Assembly: GCF_000247695.1 (NCBI RefSeq)
Contig: NW_004624734.1
Span: forward strand, 8,388,308-8,452,307
Direction of reading: 5' to 3'
DNA: 64,000 bases
Source of the DNA: Heterocephalus glaber
Lineage: Eukaryota > Chordata > Mammalia > Rodentia > Bathyergidae
Each line of letters begins with the position of its first letter. Position 1 is the stretch's first letter. A program made the translations under genes and the position numbers. Below, piece by piece: positions 49,048-61,942 of this stretch. The notes beneath the pieces were generated by a model. It searched no databases and was not told the DNA's origin. It worked only from the letters and a program-made list of their open reading frames with translations.

Positions 49048-49340
49048 CTTTTAAATCTCTTTTAATCTATAGTGGTCTCATCTCACCTTTTCTCCCTTAA
49101 CAAACCAGGCCATTTGTCCTATAGGATTTCCTACATTCTGGATGTGATTGAGCACATCCTCCTAATGTCCTTGGCCGGTCCCTCTATTCTTTGAATTTCC
49201 TGAAAATTAGGTCTAGAGGCTTCATTAGATTCAGGTTGAGTGATGCGGGCAACAACCTTCCCAAGTGGACAGACACTTCCTCTGGCATCAGCAATAATGC
49301 CTTTGGTTCCTCCTGTAAAGTTGCTCATTAACCTTTCCTC

Positions 49341-51305
49341 TGGTGGCTCAGTATGGAGCTGTGCTTGTTGAGGTGTTCGTGAGAGGCTAAGAAGTTAGTT
49401 CCACCTGACACTAGAAGCCAGCACTGCTCTGGCTGTGTCCTTGCTAATCACCTAGGGCTCCTGCCTCCTGTGCCCCTTCTACTCTCCTCGAGTCTCAGGT
49501 TAGACTCTGTCTCATCATCTGAATACAGCCTGGAGATGTGCTTCATGTGAATTTCACAGTGGTTTCAAAACAGTGAAACCAATGTTCTGAACTAGAGATG
49601 ATCATTACAAATGTATATTTTTGGCTTCTTTTGAAATTATGGAAATTCAGCATCCCTGGGTCAACTCCATCCCTTCATGTCATCTACAAGTGATGGGCAT
49701 GCTACACAGGGGTCCTTCTTGGGTCTCCATGGCCACTGCCACTTCCAATGTGTCCCCAAAGCTAAGGCTGAGCACCAGTGACCCTATTGGGCATTTGCAG
49801 TTGCTATCTGCAAGCCAAGGAGAGAAGCCTCCAGGGAAGTCAACCCTGCTGGCATCTTGATCTCATCTCAGACTTTCAGGCTCTGAAACCCTGAGATAAT
49901 GCCTGTCTCCGTAAGCCAGCCAGCCTGTGCCACTGCATTATGGTAGCCTCAGCAAATCTATACACATTTTGTGCTGAGACCCCAAATCCCAGTTTTCAGC
50001 CTATGCTGCTGTCCTAACCCCCACACCAGAATTTATAACAGCCTACTTCCCAGCCACAAGACTGAGCAGCACTGCAGAGCCAGAAGCTGATAGTAGTGGG
50101 AGGCGACGGCGTGGCTAGATTAGACAGTAAGGTATACAAGCCTGCCCCAGGAGTAGGCTTCTGAAGGCCGCCAGAGATTTTCAAAGTGCCATTTTGGGAA
50201 GCTTAATCATGCAACTGTTACTTTCCCTTATTAGGAGCGATTAAACCGCCTGAAGAATGCTGTTATTATATTTTAATCCTCAGTCCCACCAACCAAGTAG
50301 AGCTGACCACAATAAGCATTTGTGGCCTTTAGTTGACTGGAGTCATTCCACAGCAGTACAAAAGGGGAGCTCAGGTGTGAATTCACATTGTTCCAGGCTA
50401 TGCAAACAAAACTCAGAGTGCTAACTGCCCCAGGGGAAGAGCCCCGGGTTGGGGTTCAAGTCCGGTTGGGGATTAGTACACAATTCACAGATGGGGCTGG
50501 GGAAACCCACCCAGTTTCCTGTGCTTGCAGCCAAGACATCATTATAAGAACACATTGCACTCACCCCATCAGGCCGGATAGAAACAACAGAAAAACTGCT
50601 ACACTGACAGACACGAAGAGTGAGCAAAATAAATGCAAAAAGAGAAGAAATCACAAATGTACTTTGAGTTTGTGAATGAAATGTCAGAACTGTGGGAAAA
50701 AATTAATACAAGCAAGAGTCAATGCACTGAGGGACAAGGACGTTCACTCTGAATTTTTAAAAGCTTTATGAAACACTATATCTAACAAGACTATGAAAAA
50801 TATTTTCAAGATGCTCAGAGAGTCAAAGGAAGGCATTGCATTTGCTAAGAGAAAATACAACAAAAGTAGGAAGAAATTTAGCAAGGTGGCTATGAAAAAG
50901 GAAAAAAAAAAGAAATTTGAGTCTGCAATACCCAACCAAACTTATATTCTAGGAAAACTCACAGGAAATGCCTCATTCTAAGCCTGACCCTCCACGAGGA
51001 CAGCTTCCCAGCCGTGACACCATATGCTGGAGTCTGAGCAGAGCTCGTAATTCCCCTGGTCTGAGGAGGCAGAAGCCAGACTTGAGGGAAGCAGAAATGG
51101 CCTGATCTGTGGGCCAGCGCATCTGAGGGAGGGAGCAGTATAGAGGGGTGGGTGGACACAGGTTTGGGGTTCCCACAAGTCCTTATGACATTTCCAGGGA
51201 ATGGCTGCTGTGGGGCTGAGAACAGAATAAGCTACCTGAGGTTGGATGGTTCTTTGGGATGCTAGAGTTCTAGCCAAATCTCACCCAGGTTCAAAGAACA
51301 CTGAA
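49341..51305. other. Intergenic, unclassified
   Basis: No gene supported. The part at 50580-50980 is A-rich and contains short lysine-rich frames (for example 62 codons at 50793-50981) that could be a decayed retroelement, but I cannot identify it. Confidence 0.4.
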
Positions 51306-51310
51306 AGCTG

Positions 51311-51696
51311 TGTTAGTTACTTTTCTCTCGTTGCTGGGACAAAATACCGAACACTGTAAGTTAAAGGGGAAGGGTTTTTTGTGGCTCACAGTTCATAGAG
51401 GTTTCAGTCCATAATCTGCTGGCTCCAAGGCAGGGATGGCAAAGAGGCATCACAGAGGAGAAACGACACGGCACACACAAGGCAGCCAAGCCAACAAGGG
51501 ACCTTAACAGTGTCTTTCGGGCCCTTTTATCTTATTCAGACTACCGGGGGATTAGGGCGGTGCCAAACCAATCACTCAGGTAGAGTGGTTTAGTAATCAC
51601 ATGCTCTTAATCTTAGCATCACACATTCCAGATTTAGCTACTTTTGAAAAAGACTGCACGAGGCTTTGGGGAGACATCTAGACACAAGCCACAACA
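51311..51696 (-). mobile_element. MaLR-type solo LTR, antisense
   Basis: TGTTAGTTACTTTTCTCTCG at the left end and GACATCTAGACACAAGCCACAACA at the right end are the reverse of the LTR termini seen at 59834 (TGTTATGGTTTATATCTAGATG ... AAGTAACTAGACA). Flanking pentamers do not match. Confidence 0.7.
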
Positions 51697-51711
51697 AAGG
51701 GCATCCTATGA

Positions 51712-51932
51712 ATTTTTTTTTTTCATTAAGTTTATTGGTACATTTTAGGTATCAAATGCAGTTACATTCATCATTGGGATCTTGTACCTTTACAGGATGC
51801 ATCTTGGTTTCTATTTTTTCCCCATTTCCCTTCCCTCCCTTCACCCCCTCCACCCTTCCCTATTTACAGAGACTTTGTTTTCATTTTTTCCTTTTCTCAT
51901 ATTTTTTTCTTTTCCCTTCTTTCCTTTCCCCT
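51712..51932 (-). mobile_element. L1 3'-end/pyrimidine-rich repeat, antisense, runs into the gap
   Basis: A T run, TTAAGTTTATTGGTACATTTT, AATGCAGTTACATTCATC, then T/C-rich sequence like 3327-3540. It is cut by the assembly gap. Confidence 0.55.
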
Positions 51933-52057
51933 NNNNNNNNNNNNNNNNNNNNNNNNNNNNNNNNNNNNNNNNNNNNNNNNNNNNNNNNNNNNNNNNNNNN
52001 NNNNNNNNNNNNNNNNNNNNNNNNNNNNNNNNNNNNNNNNNNNNNNNNNNNNNNNNN
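51933..52057. other. Assembly gap (125 N)
   Basis: Run of N between a pyrimidine-rich repeat and an AT-rich L1 3' end; open frames across it are meaningless. Confidence 1.
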
Positions 52058-52490
52058 AAATTATATATATTTATCTTGAACAACTTGATGTTTTCATATA
52101 TATACACACTATGGTATGGCTAGTCAAGCTAATTAGCATATGCATAAACTTGCATAGTTAACATTCTTTGTGGCAAGAGTAATTATCTACTTTCTTGGCA
52201 ATTTCCAAATATGCAACACATGTTGATATTAACATATAGTTACTATGTTGTACAACAAAGGAAACTGTATTCGCTGACCAACATTTCACCAATCTCTGTT
52301 CCTTCTCCATCCCAGTCCCTGGTAACCTATTCTATTCAGCTTCTTTGGGTTCAACTTCTTTAGATTCCATATATATGTGAGATTGCATGGTATTTATCTT
52401 TTTGTGCTTGATGTATTTTGTTTAGCTTAATGGCCTCCAGGTTCAATCTTCTGTTGATTATTTATTTAGATGTTTCATCTTGATGTGTAT
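52058..52490 (-). mobile_element. L1 3' UTR, antisense
   Basis: CAACTTGATGTTTTCATATA, AGTCAAGCTAATTAGCATATG, GTTACTATGTTGTACAACA and GACCAACATTTCACCAATC are the antisense order of L1MA/L1MB-type 3' UTR; then ATATATGTGAGATTGCATGG. Confidence 0.75.
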
Positions 52491-52494
52491 TCAG

Positions 52495-52668
52495 ATTTTT
52501 TTGGTGGAAATGTTGGTACTCTGTCGCTGAGCTATGGGCCAGCCCATCCTATTTTTCTTTTAAGACAGTGTCTTGTTAAGTTGCCCAGGTACTTGTGATC
52601 CTCCTGACTTGTCTCCCAAAGTGCTGGGATTACAGGCATGCACCAGCACACCAAGCTGAGAATTTAAC
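52495..52668 (-). mobile_element. B1-ID dimeric SINE, antisense
   Basis: ID part (GGTACTCTGTCGCTGAGCTATG) then B1 part (AAGTTGCCCAGGTACTTGTG, AAAGTGCTGGGATTACAGGC). Reverse of the dimers at 10984 and 23011. Confidence 0.8.
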
Positions 52669-52799
52669 TCTAACCCCTTCCCGTAACTGATAGGCTCCAG
52701 CCCAAATCCTACCAAAATAATAATAATAATAATCAAGCTTTTAGATTCCTGAGCAGGTTTTTTTGCCCCAGCACAATAGCCCTGACTATAGCTAATTGT

Positions 52800-54245
<1,446 letters not shown>

Positions 54246-54247
54246 TT

Positions 54248-54408
54248 TAGAGCTAGGTGCAGTGCTGTACACCTGTAACCCCAGGATTCTGGAGTCTGAG
54301 GCAGGAGGATCAGGAATTCGAGGCCATCTTAGACTATATAACACATTCAAGGCCAACCTGTACACGTAGTAAGACCCTATCCCAACAACAACAGCAGAAG
54401 CTACTTTT
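54248..54408 (+). mobile_element. B1-type SINE, sense
   Basis: AGCTAGGTGCAGTGCTGTAC, CTGTAACCCCAGGATTCTGG, TCTGAGGCAGGAGGATCAGG, CAAGGCCAACCTGTAC, then an (CAA)n-rich tail. Lies at the junction of two L1 segments. Confidence 0.8.
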
Positions 54409-55329
54409 AAAACTCAGTGTAGCTGACTACATTAACAGAATAGAGACAAAACCATGGGTTCATCTTAATAGATGCAGAAAAGGCATTTGATAAATTTCAA
54501 CACCCTTTTGTGATGAATAAATACTTATCAGAAACCTAAGAGTTAAAAACAAAACAAAACAAACAAACAACCAGAAACCTCCCTCAAATTAATAAAGGGC
54601 ACCTATGAAAATGCGACAACTAATACCATATTCAGTGATAAAAGGCTCAATGTGTCCCCCCTGATATCTGGAATAAGTCAAAGATTTCCACTTTCCCCAA
54701 TTCTACTCAACATTTTACTGGAGATTTTAACCAGTATAAAAAGACAAACCAAAGCAATAAAAACCATACAGACTAAAAATAAACATATAAAATTGTCTCT
54801 ATTCACAAATGATGTGATTGTCTTTATATAAAAGATTCTAAGGACTCTATTTAATGTCGACTACAGTAAGTAAATTCAGATATGCCATGGGATAAAAGGC
54901 CAATATCTGAAAATCAGTTGCATTTCTATATTCTAACATTGAATAATTGGAAAATAAAATTTAAAAACAATATTATTATAACAGCTTTAAAAATATTTAG
55001 GAAGACTATATATACAGAGGGCTATAAAGCTTCACTGAAAAAAAGTTAAAGATAGAAATATACTATCTCATGGATAAGAAGATATTATCGTTATGGTGTT
55101 TATTAACCCAAAATTATTCTGTAGATTTGACTCAACATCCCCAAAATATCCCAACAAGGTATTTTAGAGAAATTGACAGGCTTGACCCAAATTTTATATT
55201 AATATATCAATGACATGGGATAGACAATTCATATTCTAAAATCAACAAATTTGGAGGACATGCCCTCCCTGATATCAAGACATGCTCTAAAGCCATAGCT
55301 AATCCTGACAATGGTATTGGCTTTAGGGG

Positions 55330-55415
55330 TAATAAGTAGCTCCCTAGCAGAGTGTTTGCCTAGCATGCAGAAGGCTCTAGGTTCTAACCCTGCACTAAAA
55401 AATGTAAACAAATAA
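55330..55415 (+). mobile_element. ID-like SINE, diverged
   Basis: AGAGTGTTTGCCTAGCATGC and GGTTCTAACCCTGCACTAAA with an A-rich tail; an older ID-type copy. Confidence 0.6.
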
Positions 55416-55454
55416 ATGAGTGGGACACAATAAATGCAGTGTGTTAAACAGTAC

Positions 55455-55885
55455 CCCCCCCCCAAAAAAGCATCTCCTCCTAGACTCTCATGTCTTTATT
55501 TGGAAATAGGGCCTTTGCCAACATAATCACATGAGGAACCTCAGGATGAGAGCATCCTGAAATTAGGATGGGCCCTAAACCCAACGGCTGGCTTTTGCAG
55601 AAGAAAAATGGACACAGAGACACAGGGCAGAAGAACATGTAAAGACAAAGCAGATTGGAGTCCTGCAGCCACAAGCCCAGAAATGCTGGGAGCTACTGGA
55701 AGGGAGCAATGGCAAGGAAGGCTTCTTCAGAGCCTCAGGAGGCAGTGTGGCCTTGCCAACAGAATGACAGGTGAGAATATGAGCTTTGCTCTGCTAAGCT
55801 ACTCTGTCTATAGTAACCTCCAGCACCCCCAGGGAACTAATTCCATAGAGAACCAGAAGAAAGCCACTAAATACAGTCAGTGAAT
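55455..55885 (+). mobile_element. Old MaLR-type LTR
   Basis: TTTATTTGGAAATAGGGCC, AACATAATCACATGAGGA, GATGGGCCCTAAACCCAACG, AATGGACACAGAGACACAGG, GAACATGTAAAGACAAAGC: sense order of an ancient LTR of the MaLR group, inserted into the L1. Confidence 0.65.
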
Positions 55886-56264
55886 ATTCAGCAAAGTGCC
55901 AGTGCAGCTCAATGAGGAAAGAAGTATCTTTTCAAGCAGTCGAGCTAGAAAAACTAGGTATGTAAATGGAAAACAAAATCCTTCAGCCTCTATCCCGCAG
56001 TGTACACAAAATTTATTTGAATGTATCATAGATCAAAAAGCCAAAACTATAAAACTTCCAGAAGGAAACAACATTTATGCCCTGTAGGTAAAAATTTTAA
56101 ACACAAAGCACTAACCCTAAAAAAAAGACTGCCAAATTGGGATTCATATAAATCCAAAACTTCTGCTCTTCAGGAGGCACCATTAAGAAAGCAAGAAAAT
56201 AAGCTTCAAACAAGAAGAAAATGGCAGTGAGGGGTATGATCACAAAATACAGTGAATGTTTAAA

Positions 56265-56830
56265 TTTTTAAAAGTTTATTACAGTTAAAAGCAGATTGCC
56301 ATGAATCTCCCTCAAAATCCTCCCCCTCATTTTGAGCACACTTATCTCATTGTTCTTGCCACTTCCTGGAGCAGTTCTGGAAGTTTTCTTTCCTGAGCGT
56401 CTTTAGTTGCATAGTCAGGGTTACTTTGATACCCTGACTCAACTCAAAATCTTGACCTCTCATGGTCATTTTGACTTTGGGGAAGAGCAAGAAGTCACAG
56501 GGTGCCAGATACAGTGAAGAAGGTGGGGCGGACACATTGTAATTATTTTTGTTTTGTTTTGTTTTTTGAGACAGGGTCTTGCTATGTTATTCAGGCTGGC
56601 AATCCTCCTGCCTCAGCCTCCTGAGTTTGGGGATTACAGGCAAGCACCACCATGCCTGGCAGCACTGTAATGTTTTTATTTGACAGAAATTGCCATGAGG
56701 GTTTTGCATGAATTCAGGACATCAAGGCAGCAACATAACAGAGGACATTCACAAAAGAGGACATCCAGAACTACTTCTGAAAGTGGCAAGAGTGACAAAA
56801 GAGTGTTGAAAGGAAGGGGGGCCAATTAAT
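56265..56830 (-). pseudogene. Mariner transposase remnant split by a B1
   Basis: The minus strand encodes a decayed Tc1/mariner transposase C-terminus. The conserved block around YLAPCDFLLFPKVK (at about 56500-56460) is the family's catalytic-region signature (normally ...YSPDLAPCDFFLFPKLK), and a QLKTLRKENFQNC-like helix and KWQEQ follow. Upstream (56670-56830) WQFLSNKNITVL-like codons precede the B1. Part of an aspartate seen in most mariners before LAPCDF is replaced (YLAPCDF), and stops interrupt the upstream part. It sits inside an old L1. Confidence 0.75.
56547..56664 (-). mobile_element. B1-type SINE, antisense, inside mariner
   Basis: TTTTGAGACAGGGTCTTGC, CAGGCTGGCAATCCTCCTGC, CTGAGTTTGGGGATTACAGG. 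Flanks CATTGTAATTATTTT and CACTGTAATGTTTTT form an imperfect target duplication of about 15 bp. Confidence 0.85.
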
Positions 56831-57271
56831 GCCAGTATGCCTTTTACTGTAATATTTTCATTTAAACATTTACTGAATTTTTTATTACTCCCTGTTTATA
56901 TGTCTAACAAAGGATTTGTATACAAAATTTGTGAAGAGCTCTTAGAACTCAAAGTGAGAAGGCTAATAACCCAATTTAAAATGGGAATAGCAAAAGATTT
57001 AAACAGTGAATTCAGAACAAATGATATATAAATGGCCCGTTAGTCCATGAAAATATTTTCAGCATAGTTAGTCCTCTGAGAAATGCAAATTGAGACAACA
57101 ATGAGACAAAACTTCATCCCCATTAGGGGCACTAAAATTGAAAAGACTGATAATGAAGAGTATTCTCAGGGATGAGGAGTCACAGGGACATTGGAGCATT
57201 GCTGGTCAGAATGCCACATGGTAGTGATGTTTGGAAGGCCGTGTGACAGTCCTTACAACGTTAAATATACA

Positions 57272-57632
57272 TAGTCCACATCTGGTCCACATCTGTGGCT
57301 CCAACCAACTATGGATAGAAAATATTTGGGAAAAGAGTTGCAGCTATACGGAACACGAACACGTATTGACTTTCGTTCTTGCAATTATTCCCTAAACAAT
57401 ACAACTATTATTTAGCATTTACCTTGTTTAGGTATTATTAGCATTTACCCTGTAATAAGCATTGTTAGTAACCCAGGGATGATTTAAAAGTATATAGAAG
57501 GACGTTCATGGGTTATACGCAAATACTATGCCATGTTATATAAAGAACTTGGATATGCAAGGATTTTGGTATTGATGCTGGGTCCTAGAAATAATTCCTC
57601 CTAGATACAGAGGACTGACTGTACTTACCATG
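57272..57632 (-). mobile_element. MER2 (Tigger-derived), inserted in L1
   Basis: Same order as the element at 39484: GGCTCCAACCAACTATGG, TTATTCCCTAAACAATACA, ATGATTTAAAAGTATATAGAAGG, ACGCAAATACTATGCCATG, GATACAGAGGACTGACTG. The L1 3' UTR resumes after it. Confidence 0.85.
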
Positions 57633-58165
57633 TAACCTAGCTGTTATGCTTCCAGGTATCTATGCAAGAAAAATAAAAACATACATACAAACACACCAAA
57701 AATTATATACAAATGTTCCTACTACCTTTATTCATAGAAAGCCCAAAACTAGAAGCAACCCAAAGGCACATCAATGGGTAATGGATAAACAAATTATAGT
57801 GTAGCCGTCCAATGGATTAGTGCTCAGCAGTCAAAAGGGGTGAACCGATGATACATGAGACAACGTGGATGAATCTCAAAAACCTCTTGGAGGCAAGAAG
57901 CCAGCCAAGAAAGGACATATACCAAAGGATTCCACTCATAAGGGCTCTAGAAATGTTACAATTATAATGATAGAAACGAGACTGGTGTCAGTTGGAAACT
58001 GTTGATGCGTGGCATTGACTGAGAAGGGGTACGGGGAAGTATCCGAGGTGCTGGGAGAGCTCTTGGCTTAATCAAGGTGGCGATTAGATGGTAAATTTAT
58101 TTGTCAAAACTCATCATTTCATACCTTATTGTATATAAGTTATACCCAGTAAAGTTGATTAAAAG

Positions 58166-58575
58166 CACATTTCACCACTGAGATTTTTGGAGGTCCAAAG
58201 CTAAAGGACATTTTCCATAATGAATGTCTCAGGTGCCATTTACAAGGGTGAAGATCTCAAGAAAGGCAGGAGGAAGAAAGACAGGCAGGGCCTCAGTTGT
58301 GAGCTTGAAGGATTTTGCCTGCCCTGTGGACATTTGGACTTTATCCTGTGTTAGGAACAGTAGGATGCTGAGTACGTTTTATGGATTTGGGGGGAACCAT
58401 TCTACGTATACTATTGTCACACCTTTTCAGGGAAACTTGCTTACCTTTTAACATAAGTTAAGGAAACTGAAGCTGGCAGGTTCTACCCAGGAGGTGTGAA
58501 ATCTATAGCTACCTAGCCAAATCATTAGTTCATTCATACAGAAAGGTAGAGGATTGTTAACATTTTTGCAACCTA
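58166..58575. other. Intergenic, nothing recognised
   Basis: No gene or classifiable repeat. Confidence 0.45.
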
Positions 58576-58579
58576 CTGT

Positions 58580-58695
58580 AATCATTATTGTAATTTTATG
58601 TAGAAGAAAACTGAAGTTCAGAGAAGTTAAGTCATTTTTCTGAAGTCACACAGCCAATAAATGCGTAGTGGTGAGGCTCCAATTCCAAACCATTA
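58580..58695 (+). repeat. MIR SINE fragment
   Basis: AAAACTGAAGTTCAGAGAAG, TTAAGTCATTTTTCTGAAG and TCACACAGCCAATAAATG fit MIR. Confidence 0.75.
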
Positions 58696-59828
58696 CCACA
58701 ACAAAATAGCATGGTGATTTTAGGGAATTTCCAGCATTTATGCCATTTAATCCACTATTCCCTCTATAAAGCTATAGAATCAACAGGTCCGAGAATGGAG
58801 GAGCAGGAAATTTACGAGCAGTTGATGTTTCTGAAATGATTTTGAATGTGACAGATAATTTGCTGAGACCTAACCAGCAAAGAAATCCGCTTCCTTTTTG
58901 GCAGCATCAGGGGCTGAGATTATCCTCAGTAAATATTCCACGCGTCTCACATGTGTCACCCTTTAGAAAAAGAGAAGCATTAAAACCACAAGCAGACTCC
59001 TCGGCAAGCGCAGTTGGGGGTCCCAAGCCCATGTCCATGCAGGACCCACAGATTGGTGGCAGTGGAGAGCAAAGAAGGGAGAAGCGTTCTGCATGGTCAG
59101 GCTGACCACTCCTGTAGTTACCTTGAGATTCAGTAAGACGATACTGTGGAAAATTTCCCCGTGCTCAGGAACGTTATCAGATTGTTGCCAAAACAAGCCC
59201 ATAGGAAGTGAGGATGACAGAGAGGCATTTGAGGTTGAGCGCCAGAAGGAGCTTGCTGCTTCTGTGATCCCAACATTAGGACAGGGAGAAACCTTCACTG
59301 AGCCGTGGCCAGGCCAGGGGTGAGCCTGCTGGGCCAATGCAGGAAACAGAAAACAGGGGCTGGAGAGGTACACATATACACCCACAAAGGGAGGAAGTGA
59401 CCAGGCTGCAGAGGAGTGGAAACCGCTGTAGCCTGCTTTGGTCTGTAAAGTTGTCCGAAAGTACAAGAACCTGGAGTGTTACTTCCTGCTGCACGCCCTC
59501 ATGTAAAGGAGTAGGTTCTCCTTACCAAAGTACATGGAGTGGCCCCCAAACCTTCTCTCACAGACCCAACACCAGTGGAAATTCTGATGCTGCAGTGGGC
59601 CGGGTGCCTTGCAGTCTCTTCTAAAAGGAGCACCAGGGGACTGTGGCACTGGAACAAGCATGGGATATAGTAGCATGCAGCTGCTCAGGGCTGTGCAGCT
59701 TCATCTCAGAGGGACACATGTGGAAAATAGTGGGGAGCAAGAAGTGCATTATTTTTGGTCAAAGGCAACATAATCAAGAATGATGGATTTCTTAGCATGC
59801 CTTTGATGGGTGGCATATCCAAAGCTTG
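58696..59828. other. Intergenic, nothing recognised
   Basis: No gene supported. A 167-codon minus-strand frame (58963-59466) has no family resemblance. Confidence 0.45.
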
Positions 59829-59833
59829 TAGTT

Positions 59834-60204
59834 TGTTATGGTTTATATCTAGATGTCCCCTCAAAGCCTCATGCACTCATGGATGGGGAATTGATTGGCT
59901 CATATGTGATATCTATCTGTGGATTAGTCCACTGATGGGTTTATAGTTGAATGTGACTTGGGAGGTAGAGCCTGGTGGGAGGAAGTGGGTCACTGGGAAG
60001 AGTCTGTCTCCCTCCTCCTCCCTTGATCTCTCTGTTTCCTGCTGCCATGCCATGAGCTGCTTCTCCTTTGCCATGCTACTCTCCCTTGGAACCATCCAAC
60101 TGTGGACTGAATGCTCTACAAAACTGTGAGCCAAAATAAACTTTTCCTCATTTAAGTTTTAGGTGTTGGGCATTGTGTCTCAGTGATGAGAAAGTAACTA
60201 GACA
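59834..60204 (+). mobile_element. MaLR-type solo LTR, complete
   Basis: A 371-bp LTR runs from TGTTATGGTTTATATCTAG to AAGTAACTAGACA, with terminal TG...CA. It has the internal AAAATAAACTTTTCC poly(A) region and a perfect 5-bp target duplication TAGTT (59829-59833 and 60205-60209), as expected for ERVL/MaLR integration. Same family as those at 4228 (+), 51311 (-) and 61943 (-). Solo LTR: no internal sequence. Confidence 0.85.
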
Positions 60205-60209
60205 TAGTT

Positions 60210-61454
60210 ATAGTAGGGTACAGTCTCTGCCCCTGGTACTAGCAATGGCTTTAGGGGGTTCCTTTTCTGTCAGGCGTCTGCCCTTTGGGTGCTGCAATAT
60301 GGGGCAATCTGGGGACTTCCAGGGGAGGAGGTGGAGAAGCACACTAAGGCTGAAGGCTTAGGGATTTGTTTGCATACCCCCTTGTAAGGCAAAGTCTCAG
60401 CATTTAGTTTGTGGGGCAGAAGCATCCTGCTGAATTGCAGGGCTGCCTGGGACATCTACTGGGTACCACGCAGAGGTTTTGAGGAAAAGGATGGCATCTG
60501 AAATCCCAAACCCTGGGTTTTCATGCAGCTGCCTGCATTTATCAAGCATGTGGCACTGGCCATGTAGGATCCTTGGTTTCCTCACCTCTGTGCAGTGAAG
60601 AAAGGTCCTTATCTGCAGGGAGATATGGTTGTCAGATGGACCATAGAGCGCAGTGTGCTGATCAAGCCAAGTCATGGTTTAAGTGCTGGCTTCTCTCTTC
60701 AGTCATGACATTTAGAGATGCATCCAGTGCTTCCATTTACATGTTGTTTGGGATTTTTTTCCTCCATGTCAGTGAAGAGCTTTGAAAGTTCCCACCCAGG
60801 TCCACAAACCCTTATCTGCAACACCAGTGGCCAATTCCAGAACTTCAAAAGGCTTCCCGTATATGGCAGGATGGTTTAGCCTGCCCTGAGCTCATTTCCA
60901 ATAAACCAGGACAGGGACAAGAAGCACTTCATGGTTGTTATTTATCATCTGCATAGGGCTTGCTCCAGAAATAGTAGCAAAGTTAATGCAGGGTGTCACA
61001 TAACATACAGTGTGTGCACAGTATATTCTCCCTAAAATCTGGAAAGCTCTGAATGCTGAAAGAATCTGTTCCAGAGGCTTCCGAGAAGGGGCCCAGGACC
61101 TGTCTTCTTCCTACTGAGCTTCAGAATTGTTAGCCTTGAATGAAGCCTTAGGAATCAATTGCACTCAGAACAGCGACTTCTCTGCTACATCTCCCACAGA
61201 TATTGATCTTCTGGTTACTGCTTTCAGAGCCAGGGCCTCGTTACTTAAGTCCTGAGAACTCATCCCACTAGGGATTCCTTCTCCTCACATGATGTCTGCT
61301 CTCTGCACCAAATCTGACTGCTCTGACCCTCCTCAAGGGACCCCATTTGGTCACTTGGAGCCCAGAGATGCTAGAAACCCCTCAGCAACCACATCCCACT
61401 CTCAGGGTTGACTGCATCATTTGCAGGGTTCAAAGTGAAAAGGTGGGGCCCCTG

Positions 61455-61458
<4 letters not shown>
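60210..61458. other. Intergenic, nothing recognised
   Basis: No gene or classifiable repeat seen. Confidence 0.45.

Positions 61459-61460
<2 letters not shown>

Positions 61461-61489
<29 letters not shown>
61461..61489. repeat. (GA)n microsatellite
   Basis: Perfect AG/GA repeat of about 14 units. Confidence 0.9.
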
Positions 61490-61528
61490 TCATGAAAGGC
61501 AACAAAATATAAAATATATGAACAGTCT

Positions 61529-61680
61529 TGCCTAGCATGGTGGCACACACCTGTGACCCTAGCTACTTGGAAGCTGAGGCAAGAAGATCATAACTTCAAG
61601 CCCAGCCTGGACAACTTAGCAAGTTAGCAAGATCCTGTCTCAAAATAAAATTTTTTTAAAAGGCTGGGAGTACACATATG
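61529..61680 (+). mobile_element. B1-ID type SINE, truncated right unit
   Basis: B1 part TGCCTAGCATGGTGGCACAC, CTGTGACCCTAGCTACTTGG, AAGCTGAGGCAAGAAGATC, GATCCTGTCTCAAAATAAAA, then only the start of an ID unit (AAAGGCTGGGAGTA). Confidence 0.75.
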
Positions 61681-61942
61681 TGTATCCTGGTCTCTTCTTC
61701 TTTCAAAGCCACCAGTATTCAATCACAGACCCATCCATCCTGATGACTTTATCTAATCCCAGTCACCTCCCAAAGGCCTCATCTCTAAACACTATGGTTG
61801 GATTAAGATTCTTCCCTCTTAATACTTTACAGTGGGCAGTAGATCTAATCAATGTGCCACTCACCAGGGCCAGAATGGTGAACAAGAGCCCAGCCCTCCA
61901 GGGACTCTGTCATGCTGCAAAGAACCTGACAACGATCACTAG

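Larger units (their letters stand above)
48565..49340 (-). mobile_element. L1M 3' UTR, antisense, split by two SINEs
   Basis: ACCCATAAATACTTCAGTTTG, CATTATCACGTGTAATGAG, CCAAATTTCCCCAACTGTG, GGCTCCAAATATGGTC, GGTCTAGAGGCTTCATTAG and TTCAGGTTGAGTG are landmarks of old antisense L1M 3' sequence. ID SINEs at 48731 and 48961 interrupt it. Confidence 0.7.
54420..58165 (+). mobile_element. L1M body, sense, host of four insertions
   Basis: ORF2 sense remnants start with AATAGATGCAGAAAAGGCATTTG and continue with CCAATTCTACTCAACATTTTAC, ACAAACCAAAGCAATAAAAACC. The C-terminal and 3' UTR parts follow at 55890-56250, 56840-57270 and 57640-58165 (TGGTAATGGATAAAC-type wording). It is broken by an ID-like SINE (55330), an LTR (55455), a mariner plus B1 (56265) and MER2 (57272). 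All frames are dead. Confidence 0.75.

Noticed and set aside
50580..50990. Lysine-rich short frames suggesting a processed pseudogene
   Set aside because: No family could be recognised and the frames are short; left as unclassified A-rich DNA.
51666..52123. Open frames spanning the N run
   Set aside because: They exist only because N is translated as X; no biological meaning.
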